A stretch of 64,000 nt of DNA from Acanthosepion pharaonis. Lineage: Eukaryota > Mollusca > Cephalopoda > Sepiida > Sepiidae. The notes below the pieces were generated by a model. The model was not told the DNA's origin and searched no databases. It worked only from the letters and a program-made list of their open reading frames with translations. Location of the stretch: NCBI GenBank assembly GCA_903632075.3, contig CAHIKZ030000958.1, forward strand, positions 860,501 through 924,500. The letters are read 5' to 3'. The translations under genes were made by a program, and so were the position numbers. Positions 43,320-54,024 of this stretch are shown here, piece after piece (the first letter of the stretch is position 1; the number at the start of each line of letters is the position of its first letter).

Positions 43320-43578
43320 CACTCTCCAGTCATATTCAACATATGAGAGTCAAGCAACTCAGTTCCTAGGAACTGACAGCCCAGACACCAACACATATGA
43401 TTTGATTATAGTGGTGAAGGCTTTGTGCAGGACCAACCACACTTTTTGAAGGGCCGAATGCAGAGACCTGGTACACTATGTGCCACAAGTTCCCCAAACA
43501 ACCCTCTGCAGGTTTTTGAATTCAGAGTTGTCCTTCTAGACTAGTTGCCATCCAAGGCTATAAAACCCAGTCTGTCCA
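43320..43578 (-). repeat. Dispersed repeat R6
   Basis: TTTTTGAATTCAGAGTTGTCCTTCT and GGCTATAAAACCCAGTCTG match, in reverse, 54480-54545 (AATGCAGACTGGACTCTTCA, AAGGACAACTCTGAATTCAA). In both places it lies at the body end of a SINE. Confidence 0.55.
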
Positions 43579-43579
43579 G

Positions 43580-43732
43580 TTATTTACCCATAGCTGGGGG
43601 GGGGGGGAGAAGAAGAGGATTCCTACCTTTCCCAAGGGTATTAGCACACAAGTGAATGTAATGGATTCGACTGGAATTTGAACTCAGCTCCCTGATTCCT
43701 CAATCCAAGCGCTACCCACTACTCCACTGTGG

Positions 43733-43737
<5 letters not shown>
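43580..43737 (-). mobile_element. tRNA-type SINE copy, 5' two-thirds
   Basis: Minus strand: GAGCCACAGTGGAGTAGTGG, GTAGCGCTTGGATTGAGGAA, GGGAGCTGAGTTCAAATTCC (B box), ACTTGTGTGCTAATACCCTT. It ends at the poly-G in CCCCCCCCCAGCTATGGGTA. Joined to repeat R6 instead of the normal tail. Confidence 0.72.

Positions 43738-43770
<33 letters not shown>
43738..43770. repeat. (TA)n microsatellite
   Basis: About 16 TA units at the SINE 5' end. Confidence 0.9.
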
Positions 43771-43773
<3 letters not shown>

Positions 43774-43789
43774 GTTAATGGTCAGAGTT

Positions 43790-44045
43790 GAATCAGACCA
43801 GGAAACAGTAGTATTAAAAAGTGCTCAATACATGTGTGAAAAAATAAAAGTATAAATAACATGTAGAGCTTTTAATTTTAAAATCAGGAGATCAGTTGAA
43901 TCCACTACCTTGGTTTCAACCTTACAACATCATCAGGTGATTTTTATCAAATATATATACATATATTTATTTATGTGTATTTATATATATATTTATTTAT
44001 GTGTATTTATTTATTTTACAGTTGAGCACTTTTTACAACCTTTTA
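43790..44045. mobile_element. PLE-terminus-like inverted repeat (P-end family)
   Basis: GTATTAAAAAGTGCTCAATA on the left and TTGAGCACTTTTTACAACC on the right form short inverted ends. Between them TTGGTTTCAACCTTACAACA + TCATCAGGTG reads in reverse as CTGATGA...GTTGAAAC, a weak hammerhead-like word pair with no convincing stem II. Confidence 0.45.
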
Positions 44046-44160
44046 TATTTTACTCATTATTATTCTTTTTATTACAGATCATAATATTTTATGACTAATA
44101 TTAGTTGCATTATTTACATTATTTGGACTATTGTCCTCATCTTTGTTGCCATATTTATTA

Positions 44161-44201
44161 CAACGTTTCGGCCGTTGTATGCTCCAGCCTTCTCTAGGTG
44201 G
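44161..44201 (-). ncRNA. Hammerhead-like word, degenerate (left arm)
   Basis: Minus strand CCTAGAGAAGGCTGGAGCAT, then ACAACGGCCGAAACGTTG. GAAACGT is kept; the CTGA core has become CTAGA. A GGC/GCC stem is possible. Confidence 0.25.
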
Positions 44202-44309
44202 TTGGAATGTTGAACTGAGCCCTTTATTTCATTCACTGGGATAGACTGTTCTAGTTCCAAGTGCTATGTTTAATGGATGTCAGTTCTCAGTTATCTCCTC
44301 AAAGACACA

Positions 44310-44385
44310 TGGCACAATGGATAAAGGCGTTAGTGAGATCCAGTGACAGGACCCAAAGAGTGTGAGTTCAGTACCCGGCTAAGGC
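44310..44385 (+). promoter_or_regulatory. tRNA-like Pol III promoter in the foldback loop
   Basis: CATGGCACAATGGATAAAGG fits an A box and GTGTGAGTTCAGTACCC fits a degenerate B box, about 45 bp apart. Transcription from it would read into the right arm. No cloverleaf is convincing. Confidence 0.4.
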
Positions 44386-44510
44386 AGTGGAGAACTTTCA
44401 GGGGGAAATTAACAGGAGATAACTGATAAAAGACACCCATTAAACATGGCACATGGAACTAGAACAGTCTATCCCAGTGAGCGAAATAACGGGTTCAGTT
44501 CGACATTCCA

Positions 44511-44550
44511 ACCACCTGAAGAAGGCCAGAGTGTACAATAGCCGAAATGT
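44511..44550 (+). ncRNA. Hammerhead-like word (right arm)
   Basis: CACCTGAAGAAGGCCAGAGT, then GTACAATAGCCGAAATGT. CTGAAGA is intact, GGC can pair with GCC, but GAAAC has become GAAAT. Confidence 0.28.
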
Positions 44551-44610
44551 AATAAATATGGTGACAAGGATGAGGACAATAGTCTGAATAATGTAAATAA
44601 TGTACATAAT

Positions 44611-45057
44611 ACCTCATCTCAGAAATATAGACAGATAATATTAGTTGCATTTCAGTTTTCAATAGAGAAAAGCATTTTCATAGAGTATCTGGCAATAATT
44701 CAGTAACTTCCATCAAACTGTCTAATCCTGATGAGTCAGATTACATGAAACTCTAGCCAGTCAAGAGTTAATTTGCTTGAATATTTATTAATTAAATATA
44801 TATATATATATATGTGTGTGTGGGAGAGAGAGAGGATGTGCATTGTGGTGTTATGCTGTAAGCTTGGATGTGCTTCAAAAGCTGGAAAAATTTAAATATA
44901 AAAATATGAATGCAGTTTTTTTTACAGGATATCCCTGTTTAGCAGTTGCTGCACAAAGGAAGATAAGATAAAATCCAGAATATCTTGTGTGACAATTTAA
45001 ACATTATTATACTTTCTGACTCTCGGTTCCTAACCAACAAGGCTTATCACATTGAAA
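44611..45057. other. No gene; (TA)n(TG)n tract at 44797-44822
   Basis: Otherwise unrecognised. Confidence 0.4.
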
Positions 45058-45197
45058 CTTCCACCTTCAACTATAAGTTAATTAGTAGGACCTGTATCAG
45101 CAAATCTCAAAAAAATTCTTAGACCCTAAAAATATATTCTGGTTTGGAATAACCTGCAAAAGGTTTATAAGCCATAAAAACAAATAAATCAAATCAT
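45058..45197 (+). mobile_element. SINE 3' half
   Basis: CAACTATAAGTTAATTAGTA, GGACCTGTATCAGCAAATCT, then TTATAAGCCATAAAAACAAA match the SINE body and tail at 3290-3430. The head is missing. Confidence 0.72.
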
Positions 45198-45260
45198 ATT
45201 TTAAAAAATATGATTGAAAGTTAACTTAGACATTGTAATATAGTAACAACTCCAAGTAGA

Positions 45261-45947
45261 AGCTTTATTTGACTCTATATTTATTGTGAAAAATTACACA
45301 ATTATGGCACAATGCTGAAATGTGGGGGAGAGGTCAAGGCTATCTTATACCTATCTAATCTAATTCACGACCCATTCATACATTACAATTTCCACATTCA
45401 CCATAAGAACGCGTCCGTCACCAATCAATCCTCCAAACACCATAATACTGCATCCTCTCAAGCGGGACCTACAAAATGCACCCCATGACATAAAAATATA
45501 ATGATTATATATGTACATTTAAAAATTTATGGATGAATAAAATGAAAGGGGAAGGAGATGAACCCAGTAATAAACTAAAAAGATACGCAAAAGCAACTAA
45601 ACATAACTGATGTTAGTAGGGCCCATCCAACCCTCAAAAATGAGAGGCTGCTGTATTCTGCCCATTTGGACAAAATAAAGAAGCTCTCTCACTAAGGTAG
45701 TGGGAAAAGGATAAAAAATTATACGGCCATGGGAAAATATAAAGCTGACCCAGTCAAGATAAAAGGGGCCAAAAACAAACTGGGTAGGTTGGGAATCTCA
45801 ACCTGGATCATAACCAAAGATGTGGCCAGGGACAGGCAGGGAACAACACTTACTCACATTAACTAGGTACACAAAAGCTTATCTAACCTAACCAAGGGGA
45901 GAGCTCCACAGGAAACCACCCCGATGTGAAGTAGCTTTATTTGACTC
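45261..45947 (-). mobile_element. Retroposon flanked by 15-bp target duplications
   Basis: AGCTTTATTTGACTC occurs at 45261-45275 and 45933-45947 around a 657-bp insert. On the minus strand the insert ends CACAATAAATATA, which could be a polyadenylation signal and short tail, so it probably arrived by retroposition in that orientation. Contents (less AT-rich, several CpG) match nothing I recognise; no long frame. It could be a processed transcript, an unknown SINE or a LINE end. Confidence 0.6.
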
Positions 45948-48900
45948 ATTCTGCTTTAGTGCTAAATAACATTTACTTTATTGTGATGGATGGCTACAAG
46001 TGAGAGGGGAGATGGGATGTGCTTATTTTATTACCACAGAATGAACAATAAAAAATTCTCAACTCATCCCATTTGCTTAAATCTGGCTAAAGATCAAAAG
46101 TTTCTTTTTTTAAGACATCTCTGGTTTAGAACTTCTCAGTATCTCCTTATGCAAAATCTTATGGCATTGAGGAAGTCTGGGTTAGCGATCTTGTTCCAGC
46201 TCTGAAATCATAGCTAACTGCAAAGTCATCATCTTTTGAAGATTTTACTGAGAGCACAAGAAAGATAGTTCAGTCATTTGAGCATGAAGATGCATGGAAA
46301 AATAATTAGTCTCAAATTCTACAAAAAAAAAAAAAAAAAAGCAACAGACAAATTTTATGTAGCTTATACTTCATAAAAAAAAAATGTGTAGATAATTCAT
46401 TCTCCTTTTCAACTATTTATGTTGTAATAAAATGTGAATAAGTATTTTTTTTTCTTTGTTCTAACTAAATTTGCGATTTTATTTTTATTTAGGAGTTGCC
46501 TCCCTTGTAACTTACAATTTTTTTTTTTTTTGTATAATGCCTAAAATATTTCAGAGATTTAAAAATTTAGAATGTGTTAAAATTTGGAAATAATTCCTTA
46601 ATCTTTCTTCAAAACTATTTCTCTTTCTTTTATTTCTATTTATTTATTTTCTTCAGTTTATACTCAACTGACTTTAACGGATTTTGGACCGGGACACACC
46701 CGGCACAACTTGAAGAACTGTGTAGGAGTAGGTCTCATATTTTCTTTGTTCGCAAATAAATAAATAAATAAGCACTTCCTTCGCCTAAGGGAGTTTGCAG
46801 TATTTGCCGAAACAATTTAATGCTATAAAAGAACGAAAAATAACAAGTTTGTGCGACTCCTGGGTCCCCCCACCACCACCAGTGGTTATTGCTGGCAATC
46901 AACAGACAGCAGTCTTTGTAGTATTTTTGGCTTCCTCGCAGTTTCGATTTTTCCATGGATTTCAAATTCTTACTGTCTTACAGTTTTTTAAAATGGTTTT
47001 TGCGACTGTTTTGTGCTCTTCAATACAATTATCACTTTCACAAACATAACCACTTAAATAAAGATGATGCGAAAAATATTAACGCTCCTTATAAAATTAA
47101 AAAATAATAACTCAACTGTCATCTTTATCTTAATTTTTATTTCAGAATATGGAGTTGTAATTAGGATAGTTGGGTTGAAGGTATAATTTTCCATCCACAT
47201 TATCAATTTTAAAACCATTAGAAAATTAATAAATCATTTTTACTCAACTGAATTTGAAAATAAAATAAATTATTTAGTTCATTACTTAAAATAATTACAA
47301 GTTATCTAAATTTGGGTTTCTATTGAAACACATCATAAGCGTTTTCTTTTTAATGTAAAAACTTTTTTTTTCCATAATGTTGTTTTCATTTATTTCTTTA
47401 AAAGTACTATATTGGATTAATAAAATAAGTAAATTTAGTGCTTCACAAATAAAATTAAAAAAGTAATAACGTTCAATTTAACACTCGGTGCTAGAGAAGG
47501 ATGTCGGCCTTTAAAATTGGCTTTCAATAATCTGTACCAAAATGACTAAAAATTTAAAATCGAATTTCCATGCGATATGAGTATTTTTTTTTTTTTTTTT
47601 TAGCGTTAAGAATTAATTTTCCCTTTATTTCGTTGTTCTAAGAAAGTCTAATTTGAGGTTCATTTTTAATTTTTTAAGCCAATTTCTGATACTGAGCTGT
47701 TTCATTCTTTTTTCTTCTGAGTCATTCAAAAAAATCGAAGTAATTTCTTCAAGAATGTGAAACACATTGAAAAATGATGCAGTTAGTTTTATATTCATTT
47801 TTATGGCATTTCTTGAGGTAATATTATAAAAAGACAACAGGTTTACATGGAAAATTGTTAGAGATAAACATTTATTTTTTTTACCTATATTTTTCAACTA
47901 TTAAGCATTTGTTACATTGTAGCTATTTGATTTTTATGCCTTCTTACTCAAATGGGCAGTGGACATGATTTTTTTTTAAAATTAGATATGTAGCCTTGTG
48001 CCAAAGATGGCGTGGAGATTCAACAAATTTGACATTTTAACAGTTTTTCGATGCAAAGCAATCATCAAAAAATTATTTATATGGCACTGAAAATATACAG
48101 GTATTTGTTTTTTATTAAATTAAAGTAATTAAACTAAAAGGTTAATAATTTTACTCTTAAAAAGGCGTTATAATGAGATAGGAATACATAAAAATAAAAA
48201 AAACAACCGACTACTAGTGATAATTTCTGTCAATCCGTTCATCGTCAATGAACTAAAAATTCGTTAGGAATGAAAAATATAAAATTTGTTAGTGCATAAG
48301 AAATATTTTTTTTTAGTTCTGAGTGAAATGAAATTAAATAGACGAGAGTAGAGGGTATATTTTTCGAAATGTTTATGTTGGTTTTCATTTTTTTTTTTAG
48401 TCTGAGGATGGCTGAATATTTTTAACGGAAAGACGGTTACTATTATTAATTAAAAAACAAAAAAGATGAAAAAAATAATCTGAAAAATATATCATTTATT
48501 TAATATTTTTCAGATTAATTTTCCTTATTCTGAATAACAAAAATACTTATTCCTGTTATAAGCACAACAATTTAGTTTTAAATCTCGATTATTCTTTCTT
48601 TCTTTATAAGTTCAAGTACCTTAATTTTTTTATTGTATTTTTTGTGTAGGGAAATAGGTTTTTCCTTTATCAATCAAGTTATTTACTTTCTTTTCGACGA
48701 GGAAAAAAACGTTTTTAAACTGTCATCTTTAAACCGGTATATTTTCTCATGGACACTGGTCGTAAATTCCGGATTATTCTTCTTATTCCATTCTAGAAAT
48801 TATTTCGAATAAAATGCATAATTAGTATTAAATTAGTGGAATTAAGGTTCGTTAACTCAAGTTTACGTTTTTTACAAGTAAAAAAGGGTTATTTCTGAGT

Positions 48901-49339
48901 AATATTCGGATTTTATCAAAACAGAAAATATTATCGTTTAAAAAAAATCACAGAAGGTAAAACTTTCAAACGAAGAACATTTTCAAAATTATCCTATGAA
49001 TATTTCTTCCGTCTTAAAAAGTCGAAGAATTTATTTACACTTCACTACAGTAATTGAATGCAACTTAACGATTTCTTTACTTATGTGTGGTTTTCAAGGT
49101 AAATAATACAGCGGGGGAAAATACAAATTAAAAAAAAAGTTTAGCGCAAGAGACACGTGATGGCATCCCTGTAAGAAATGCCCTCACATTGATTATTATT
49201 TTTTTTTTTTTTTGTTACTGAAGGAAGTGACTCGTATAAGAAAATTAATAAAATAAAAACCACGCCAAAAAATTGTTTTATTTATTTATTTTTTTTAAAA
49301 CCGCCAAAAGCGGCCGATAGGCACGATATCAAGTCACTT
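45948..49339. other. 3.4 kb without recognised gene
   Basis: Long poly-T/poly-A runs (46321-46340, 46519-46531, 47585-47602, 49199-49214). CpG words are commoner than in the repeat-rich parts. Short frames at 46574-47049 and 47625-47897 lack signatures. (TAAA)n near 46756-46771. Confidence 0.35.
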
Positions 49340-49717
49340 CTATTTATTTATAGATAGAGAATGATTATGACAAATATCTTCATGCACTACCTGCCTGATA
49401 AGAAACTCAGACACTCCTGTCTCCCGGGCTATGGACCTGATTGACTTGGAGGGATCGTTGTCAATCATGGCCTGGATCTCACTAACAAATTCGGGAGTTC
49501 TTTTCTTATCAGAACGATCAGAGTGAGTTTTCCGAGCTGCCGTACCTTCGTAATCACCATTAGACTCCTCCAACTCTTTCCGAATCCTCTGCACTGTCCT
49601 CAAGTTGATACCCAAACATTCTGAAATATTCGTGTTGGAGCTTCCGGCATGCCGTTTCCAAATTTCTGGCGGACTTAATTGCGTCATGATGCTCTCTTTC
49701 TTACAGACGGTGCCCAA
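49340..49717 (-). CDS. Transposase DNA-binding domain, 125 aa
   Basis: ATG at 49717; a closer one at 49687 (MTQLSPPEIW) is an equally possible start. Residues 14-47 hold a helix-turn-helix (IWKRHAGSSNTNISECLGIN, then LRTVQRIRKELEES). A linker with DRSDKKRTPEFVSEIQAMID follows, then a second HTH (SKSIRSIARETGVSEFLIRQ, VVHEDI, about 88-113). This paired-like double HTH with 'D-SKSIR-IA-E-GVS' is the N-terminus of mariner/Tc1-superfamily transposases. The DDE catalytic domain is absent: homology stops at HEDI and the frame ends 10 residues later. There are no internal stops, so it is young, or under constraint, or lucky. Neighbouring DNA shows no clear terminal repeats. Confidence 0.62.
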   Translation of the reverse strand: MGTVCKKESIMTQLSPPEIWKRHAGSSNTNISECLGINLRTVQRIRKELEESNGDYEGTAARKTHSDRSDKKRTPEFVSEIQAMIDNDPSKSIRSIARETGVSEFLIRQVVHEDICHNHSLSINK

Positions 49718-49754
49718 CTGACCCTATACTGTGCAGTCGACAAAATAAAAAAAA

Positions 49755-49800
49755 CAAACAACGCGCATGCGTGAAATTAAAAATATAAAATGGCGACAAT
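49755..49800 (-). promoter_or_regulatory. NRF1-like and YY1-like sites
   Basis: ACGCGCATGCGTG (49761-49773) is close to the NRF1 palindrome GCGCATGCGC, and AAAATGGCGAC (49785-49795) resembles a YY1 site. Both lie 40-80 bp upstream of the transposase-like ATG. A second NRF1-like site, ATGCGCATGCGCG, lies at 50060-50073. Matches are by eye and may be chance. Confidence 0.3.
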
Positions 49801-50634
49801 TTACCCATCGCACCCTCTACATACACACATAACGCACTCAATTCAGCACCTGACGATTACATTATGCATGAAACTCGTGCTACCGGTGAGGAAATATGTA
49901 TTAATGTATATTCAATTTATTAAATATATAATTAAAATTTATAGCTCTATTAAATAAATCGATCACTATTAACACCAGCACTCAATGTGAGATATTACAA
50001 ATATATGTGTATATTACAACTCAACTGTAAGTCAGGGAATAAAAAAATGACATTTTTAACATGCGCATGCGCGATGGCTTCAGTTTTTTTTTTAATCATC
50101 ACCATGTGGACCGATAGGTGCATTTTAGGTTTTAAATTGCTTAATCTTAGAAAAAGAACGTTAAACATTGCTCTGAACAAGTAAATTAAGTAAAAAAAAT
50201 GACACTTTTACGTCATTTATTATTTCTCATCTTTTATATGAAAATAATGATTGTTTCACTTGTAGTCATTAGAAATTGCCCCTTAGCTCCACGGGAACAA
50301 CACATGAGAATCACAGGACTGTGTGTTAAGAGCTTTTAGTAATAATGAGAATAGGAATTGAAGAGTTTTTTTGTTTTTTATTTATCTGTTTTTAATTGAG
50401 GAATATAATTTTCCGTTGGAGTTCGTGTTTAAGCTAATGAGTTCATCATGCCACAAGATTGCCTTCCTTAATGGACGTGATCAGAAAAATCACAAAATAG
50501 CAATTTTGGTTAAAAAAAATCACAACTTTGCTTCTGGCTATGGAAAAAAATCACAGGAAAAATTATTTATTTTTATAATGCTAGTAATAAAATAAATATT
50601 TTTAATGTGAACGTTGGTTGACAATAATAAAATA
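49801..50634. other. No gene recognised
   Basis: Apart from the site at 50060 nothing identifiable; frame 50371-50595 lacks a signature. Confidence 0.35.
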
Positions 50635-50637
50635 ATC

Positions 50638-50799
50638 TTATTTACATTGTTCGAACTGTTGTCCTCATCTTTATTGTCATATTCACGACGTTTCGGCTGT
50701 TGTACGCTGCGGCCTTCTTCAGGTGATTGGAATTTTGAAACGTCATAAATATGACAATATAGATGATGACAACAGTCCGAACAATGTAAATAAATAATG
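50638..50799. mobile_element. Small foldback with ~58-bp arms
   Basis: Left arm 50638-50694 (ATTTACATTGTTCGAACTGT, TGTCCTCATCTTTATTGTCA) and right arm 50737-50799 are reverse complements with few mismatches. The 42-bp loop plus left-arm end carry a hammerhead-like motif. Same family as the foldback at 44109-44610, sharing also a CATAGACAGATAATAT flank on the right. Confidence 0.78.
50683..50726 (-). ncRNA. Hammerhead-like RNA motif, best fold
   Basis: Minus strand: TCAC, CTGAAGA, A, GGC-loop-GCC, GAAAC, GTC, GTGA. TCAC/GTGA gives stem I directly flanking the core; CTGAAGA satisfies CUGANGA; GGC/GCC is stem II; ACGT before the cleavable C is a minimal stem III. Only the additional A after CTGAAGA departs from the consensus. 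The same departure occurs in the 1469 copy (a T). Confidence 0.42.
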
Positions 50800-50874
50800 T
50801 AACAACATAGACAGATAATATTTTAAAACTGAATGAAAAGTTAAAAAAAACAAGTGATGCTGCCCATAACGATT

Positions 50875-51153
50875 TCATTTCTTATTTTCAAGCAATAATT
50901 GAATTATTGAATAATTTATATCATGAGTTCGATTACTATTTTTTATACATTCTCTTAAACGAATTAACGCATCTGTAGTAGAAATATAATAGCAGCTCAA
51001 TACCGGGAGATGGTTGGCACCACTCAATAGCAAAAGCGGGGAGCAGCCGTAATCCATGTCTGAAATATCCCGAAAGAGATGTGCTGTAAGAGTTTGACCA
51101 ATTTCTAGGCCTACAACTACTTGTGCGGATGTGAAAAGAATGCATTTATACAA
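50875..51153 (-). CDS. Unrecognised open frame, possible exon
   Basis: A 92-residue minus-strand frame, MYKCILFTSAQVVVGLEIGQ onward, with varied composition (SGANHLPVLSCYYISTTDAL, IRLRECIKNSN) unlike the low-complexity frames elsewhere. CpG and G+C are locally raised. A pyrimidine-rich TTCTTTTCACATCCGCACAAG at its start could be a splice acceptor. I do not recognise the family, and a second frame is also open over most of it, so chance is a real possibility. Confidence 0.2.
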   Translation of the reverse strand: MYKCILFTSAQVVVGLEIGQTLTAHLFRDISDMDYGCSPLLLLSGANHLPVLSCYYISTTDALIRLRECIKNSNRTHDINYSIIQLLLENKK

Positions 51154-53749
51154 AGATTTATTTAAATTAATGTTTGTTTTTTTTTAAACGAAATATTCAG
51201 TAATTGATCATGAGTTTTTCCTTGTTTTTCCTTCAATCGATAAAGTGATTGATCTTCTTAATTGCACAAATTTTTTCAGAAATGTTTAAAAAATTATTGT
51301 CCTACTTCTTAGTGCTACATCACACATGACAATTTACATTTAAAATTTTTTTTTGAAAAAGACATAAAAAAAAATTACACTACACAGTACTTTAAGGTTG
51401 GGGAAAAAAATCCAGGAGAAAAAAAACGTTTACATTTTTAAAAAAAAATGTGCAATATTTTTTAATAAACAATAACAGAACTTTATTTTCAATACAAAAT
51501 AAACGTTACATGTAGTTTACACTGAAATAAGTAACGTTTTAATAAATTCAATGTTGATAATCAGAGTTAGTTAATTTATAATAATTAAAACTTAAAAACC
51601 AATATTTTAATAAAAATTCTTCTTACAAAAAACAGAAACAACTTAGTAATTTCATTAATTACTTCTTTCACCAACAGTAACAACTAAAAAACAGTATGAC
51701 AAAAAAAATCAATTTTTTTATAACTTAATTAATTAACTCACTATTAAAATTAAAAAATAAATAATTTAGTTTTTACTTTATATATTTTTATTTAATTACA
51801 TGAAAATTATTTTATTCAAAATATTACTAATTTTCTCTTACTTCACCCCTATCCATAAAGCGAAGTTACGAGATTTTTTTTTCGGTCACCTAATTTCAGT
51901 TTAAATTATTTTAGCATCGGTAACAGTCGTTTAGGTTGACAGTTTTTTTTTTTTTTTTTTTTTTACTTTATGTGTGTGTGGGGAGGGGCATTTTGAAATG
52001 AGATTTTCTTTTCGTTCTCTTGAGGAATTTAAGTCCCGCCCCACCTCCACAAAATATTAATCAGACACTGTGTTGACCAATTAATCTAATTTATATAAAA
52101 TTTAAAATAAACTAAACAACTTGATATTTGGAACCCACCCTCTGATTTAAGTAGACCTGTGTTTTCCCTTCTGAGAGCCAAACTTGCTCGTCGCCAAGTA
52201 GTCCACTCGGTACGGTCAAATTCTGTGCTATTTGTGCAGAAACCTACATTCTGCTCATTTGTTGACCTACGTCCGCCAGAATGACATTTTAGCACGTTGA
52301 AAATTGGTGTCCATATGTCACGACTGTGAATTCATTTTTTGTTGAATGATACTTCAACACCGAAAATATGTTTTTAATTTATTTTTTTTATTTTGAAGTG
52401 TGTGTGTAACGAAACAAAAACTTTCGAAATTTTAAAAAAGAAAGGTTTTTTTTAGTATATCAATGTTTACTTCGGAAATGTCGAGGGGTTAATTTTCGGT
52501 TGTAGTAAAATAAAAAGTCATGGAATAAAATAAAAGAAAAAAAAGTAAGGTACACTTGGAGAGGAAAAAAGTCATAAATCCAATAATTTGAGTGTAAGAA
52601 AAATAAAAATGTTAGAGAAAAATTTATTTTATTTTTTTTAATGAAATGAAAATAACTGTTTTTGTGTTTTTGGGGAGCTTTTTCATATGACTTTTCATTT
52701 CCAGTCACCTATTTTCTACAACATAGGTGAGGTGGTTAATAATAATAGGAACAATAACTTATTATTTGTTTATGTGTGTGTGTAGGCACACTTTTAAAAA
52801 CTATTTTTAGATTCGTCTTACTTTTTTTTTGTAACATTCCTTTCTGTCCTGTGACAAGTTTCAATTTTATTTTAATTTTTTTAAAACGACTGTTACTAGA
52901 GCTTCTTAATTCAAAATGCAAGTATTATTGGAGGTAATTTTTCATTTGCTTCTTTTGTTTTAAAAATAAAGTAAAAATTCATTACACTTTTAGTTTTAAC
53001 TTAACATTGGATCTCAATCAATAAAGATTTAAATTTTAAAATAATTTTCATCGGGGTAAAAAGAAAAATCAGAGAACTCATTTCAAAATTTCATTTATGT
53101 ATGGAAGAGAAATAAATGGGTAGAGAGAGAGAGTTAAGAAAAAATTATTTTCCGCACACCCTCGTAATTTATTAAATGAATGTGATTGTTAATGTTATTT
53201 ACAAAGGCGAGGACTCAGAAAAGTTCTTGGTACAACCAGGAACCTCTTCCAAAAAAAAAAAAGAAAAAAAAAAGCTTAATTTTCAGCGCGCCCACGTCAC
53301 TACCGAATGTAATAAAAAGTTGAAGTTTAAAGTGGGTATCAAACAATAATACCGTGGAAAAATTGCCCCCCCCCCTCCGGCACTTCCCTTTTTGTGACGC
53401 CTCAGATGCCGGGCAATAAACCCATCCCCCACCCCGAAGGAGAGGTACTGCATGGATGAAGGTAAAGTCTTGGGCTTAAAATTATTTGAACATTCCCTCC
53501 CCCAAGCCAAAAGGTTCAGATGTTTGGTCAAATTTTTGTAAGTAGGTCAGCCATAAATTTTTTCAGCACGCCCTCATAATTTAAATTATTATTTTATTAC
53601 TATAATAAATAAATTAAATGTGATTTTTTTTAATCACTATTTACTTTAAATACAAAAAGAAGTAATTTGGGTACAAAAAAGTTCTCAGATTGTAATGATG
53701 ACCTTTTCTTGTTGCTTTTCATGGATTTATGCTAGCAAACTAGTACTGA
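51154..53749. other. 2.6 kb without recognised gene
   Basis: Poly-T at 51941-51965 and poly-C at 53368-53379. AGCACGCCCTCATAATTTA at about 53563 echoes CCGCACACCCTCGTAATTTA at 53153, a 410-bp-spaced direct repeat. Frames at 52086-52295 and 53283-53531 are unsupported. Confidence 0.35.
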
Positions 53750-54024
53750 ACTTAACTCAGTACTAGGTTGCTAAGTGTCATAATTTTACTGCTACATTGC
53801 TACATGTAACTGCATGTTTTATTCTAATACTTTTTTCTCACATGTGGAAATCTCTTTTGCTTTCTTGTTTTCCTGTTACTTTCAAGTTCAAATACCATGT
53901 CATTTTTCATCTGTCTCTTTGAACCCATCCTTTTATTGTACTCTTTCCTCAATAAAATTTTCTCATTCTCTTTCACTGCAAGTAACCCCTTGATTATTGC
54001 CTTGTTTGGGGTGAAATGATTAAA
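53750..54024 (+). mobile_element. Jockey-type LINE 3' end fragment
   Basis: TAGGTTGCTAAGTGTCATAA, TTTTTTCTCACATGTGGAAA, then GTAACCCCTTG and TTTGGGGTGAAATGATTAAA. Diverged but collinear with the reference end. Confidence 0.75.

Larger units (their letters stand above)
44109..44610. mobile_element. Large foldback with ~190-bp arms
   Basis: Left arm 44109-44300 (ATTTACATTATTTGGACTAT, ACGTTTCGGCCGTTGTATGC, TATAGACTGTTCTAG-type words) and right arm 44414-44610 are approximate reverse complements. The loop of about 110 bp holds a tRNA-like promoter. The outer 100 bp of each arm match the smaller foldback at 50638-50799, so these are one family. Confidence 0.72.

Noticed and set aside
43905..43945. 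A third hammerhead-like type (CTGATGA ... GTTGAAAC, minus strand)
   Set aside because: The sequence between the two words cannot form a convincing stem II.
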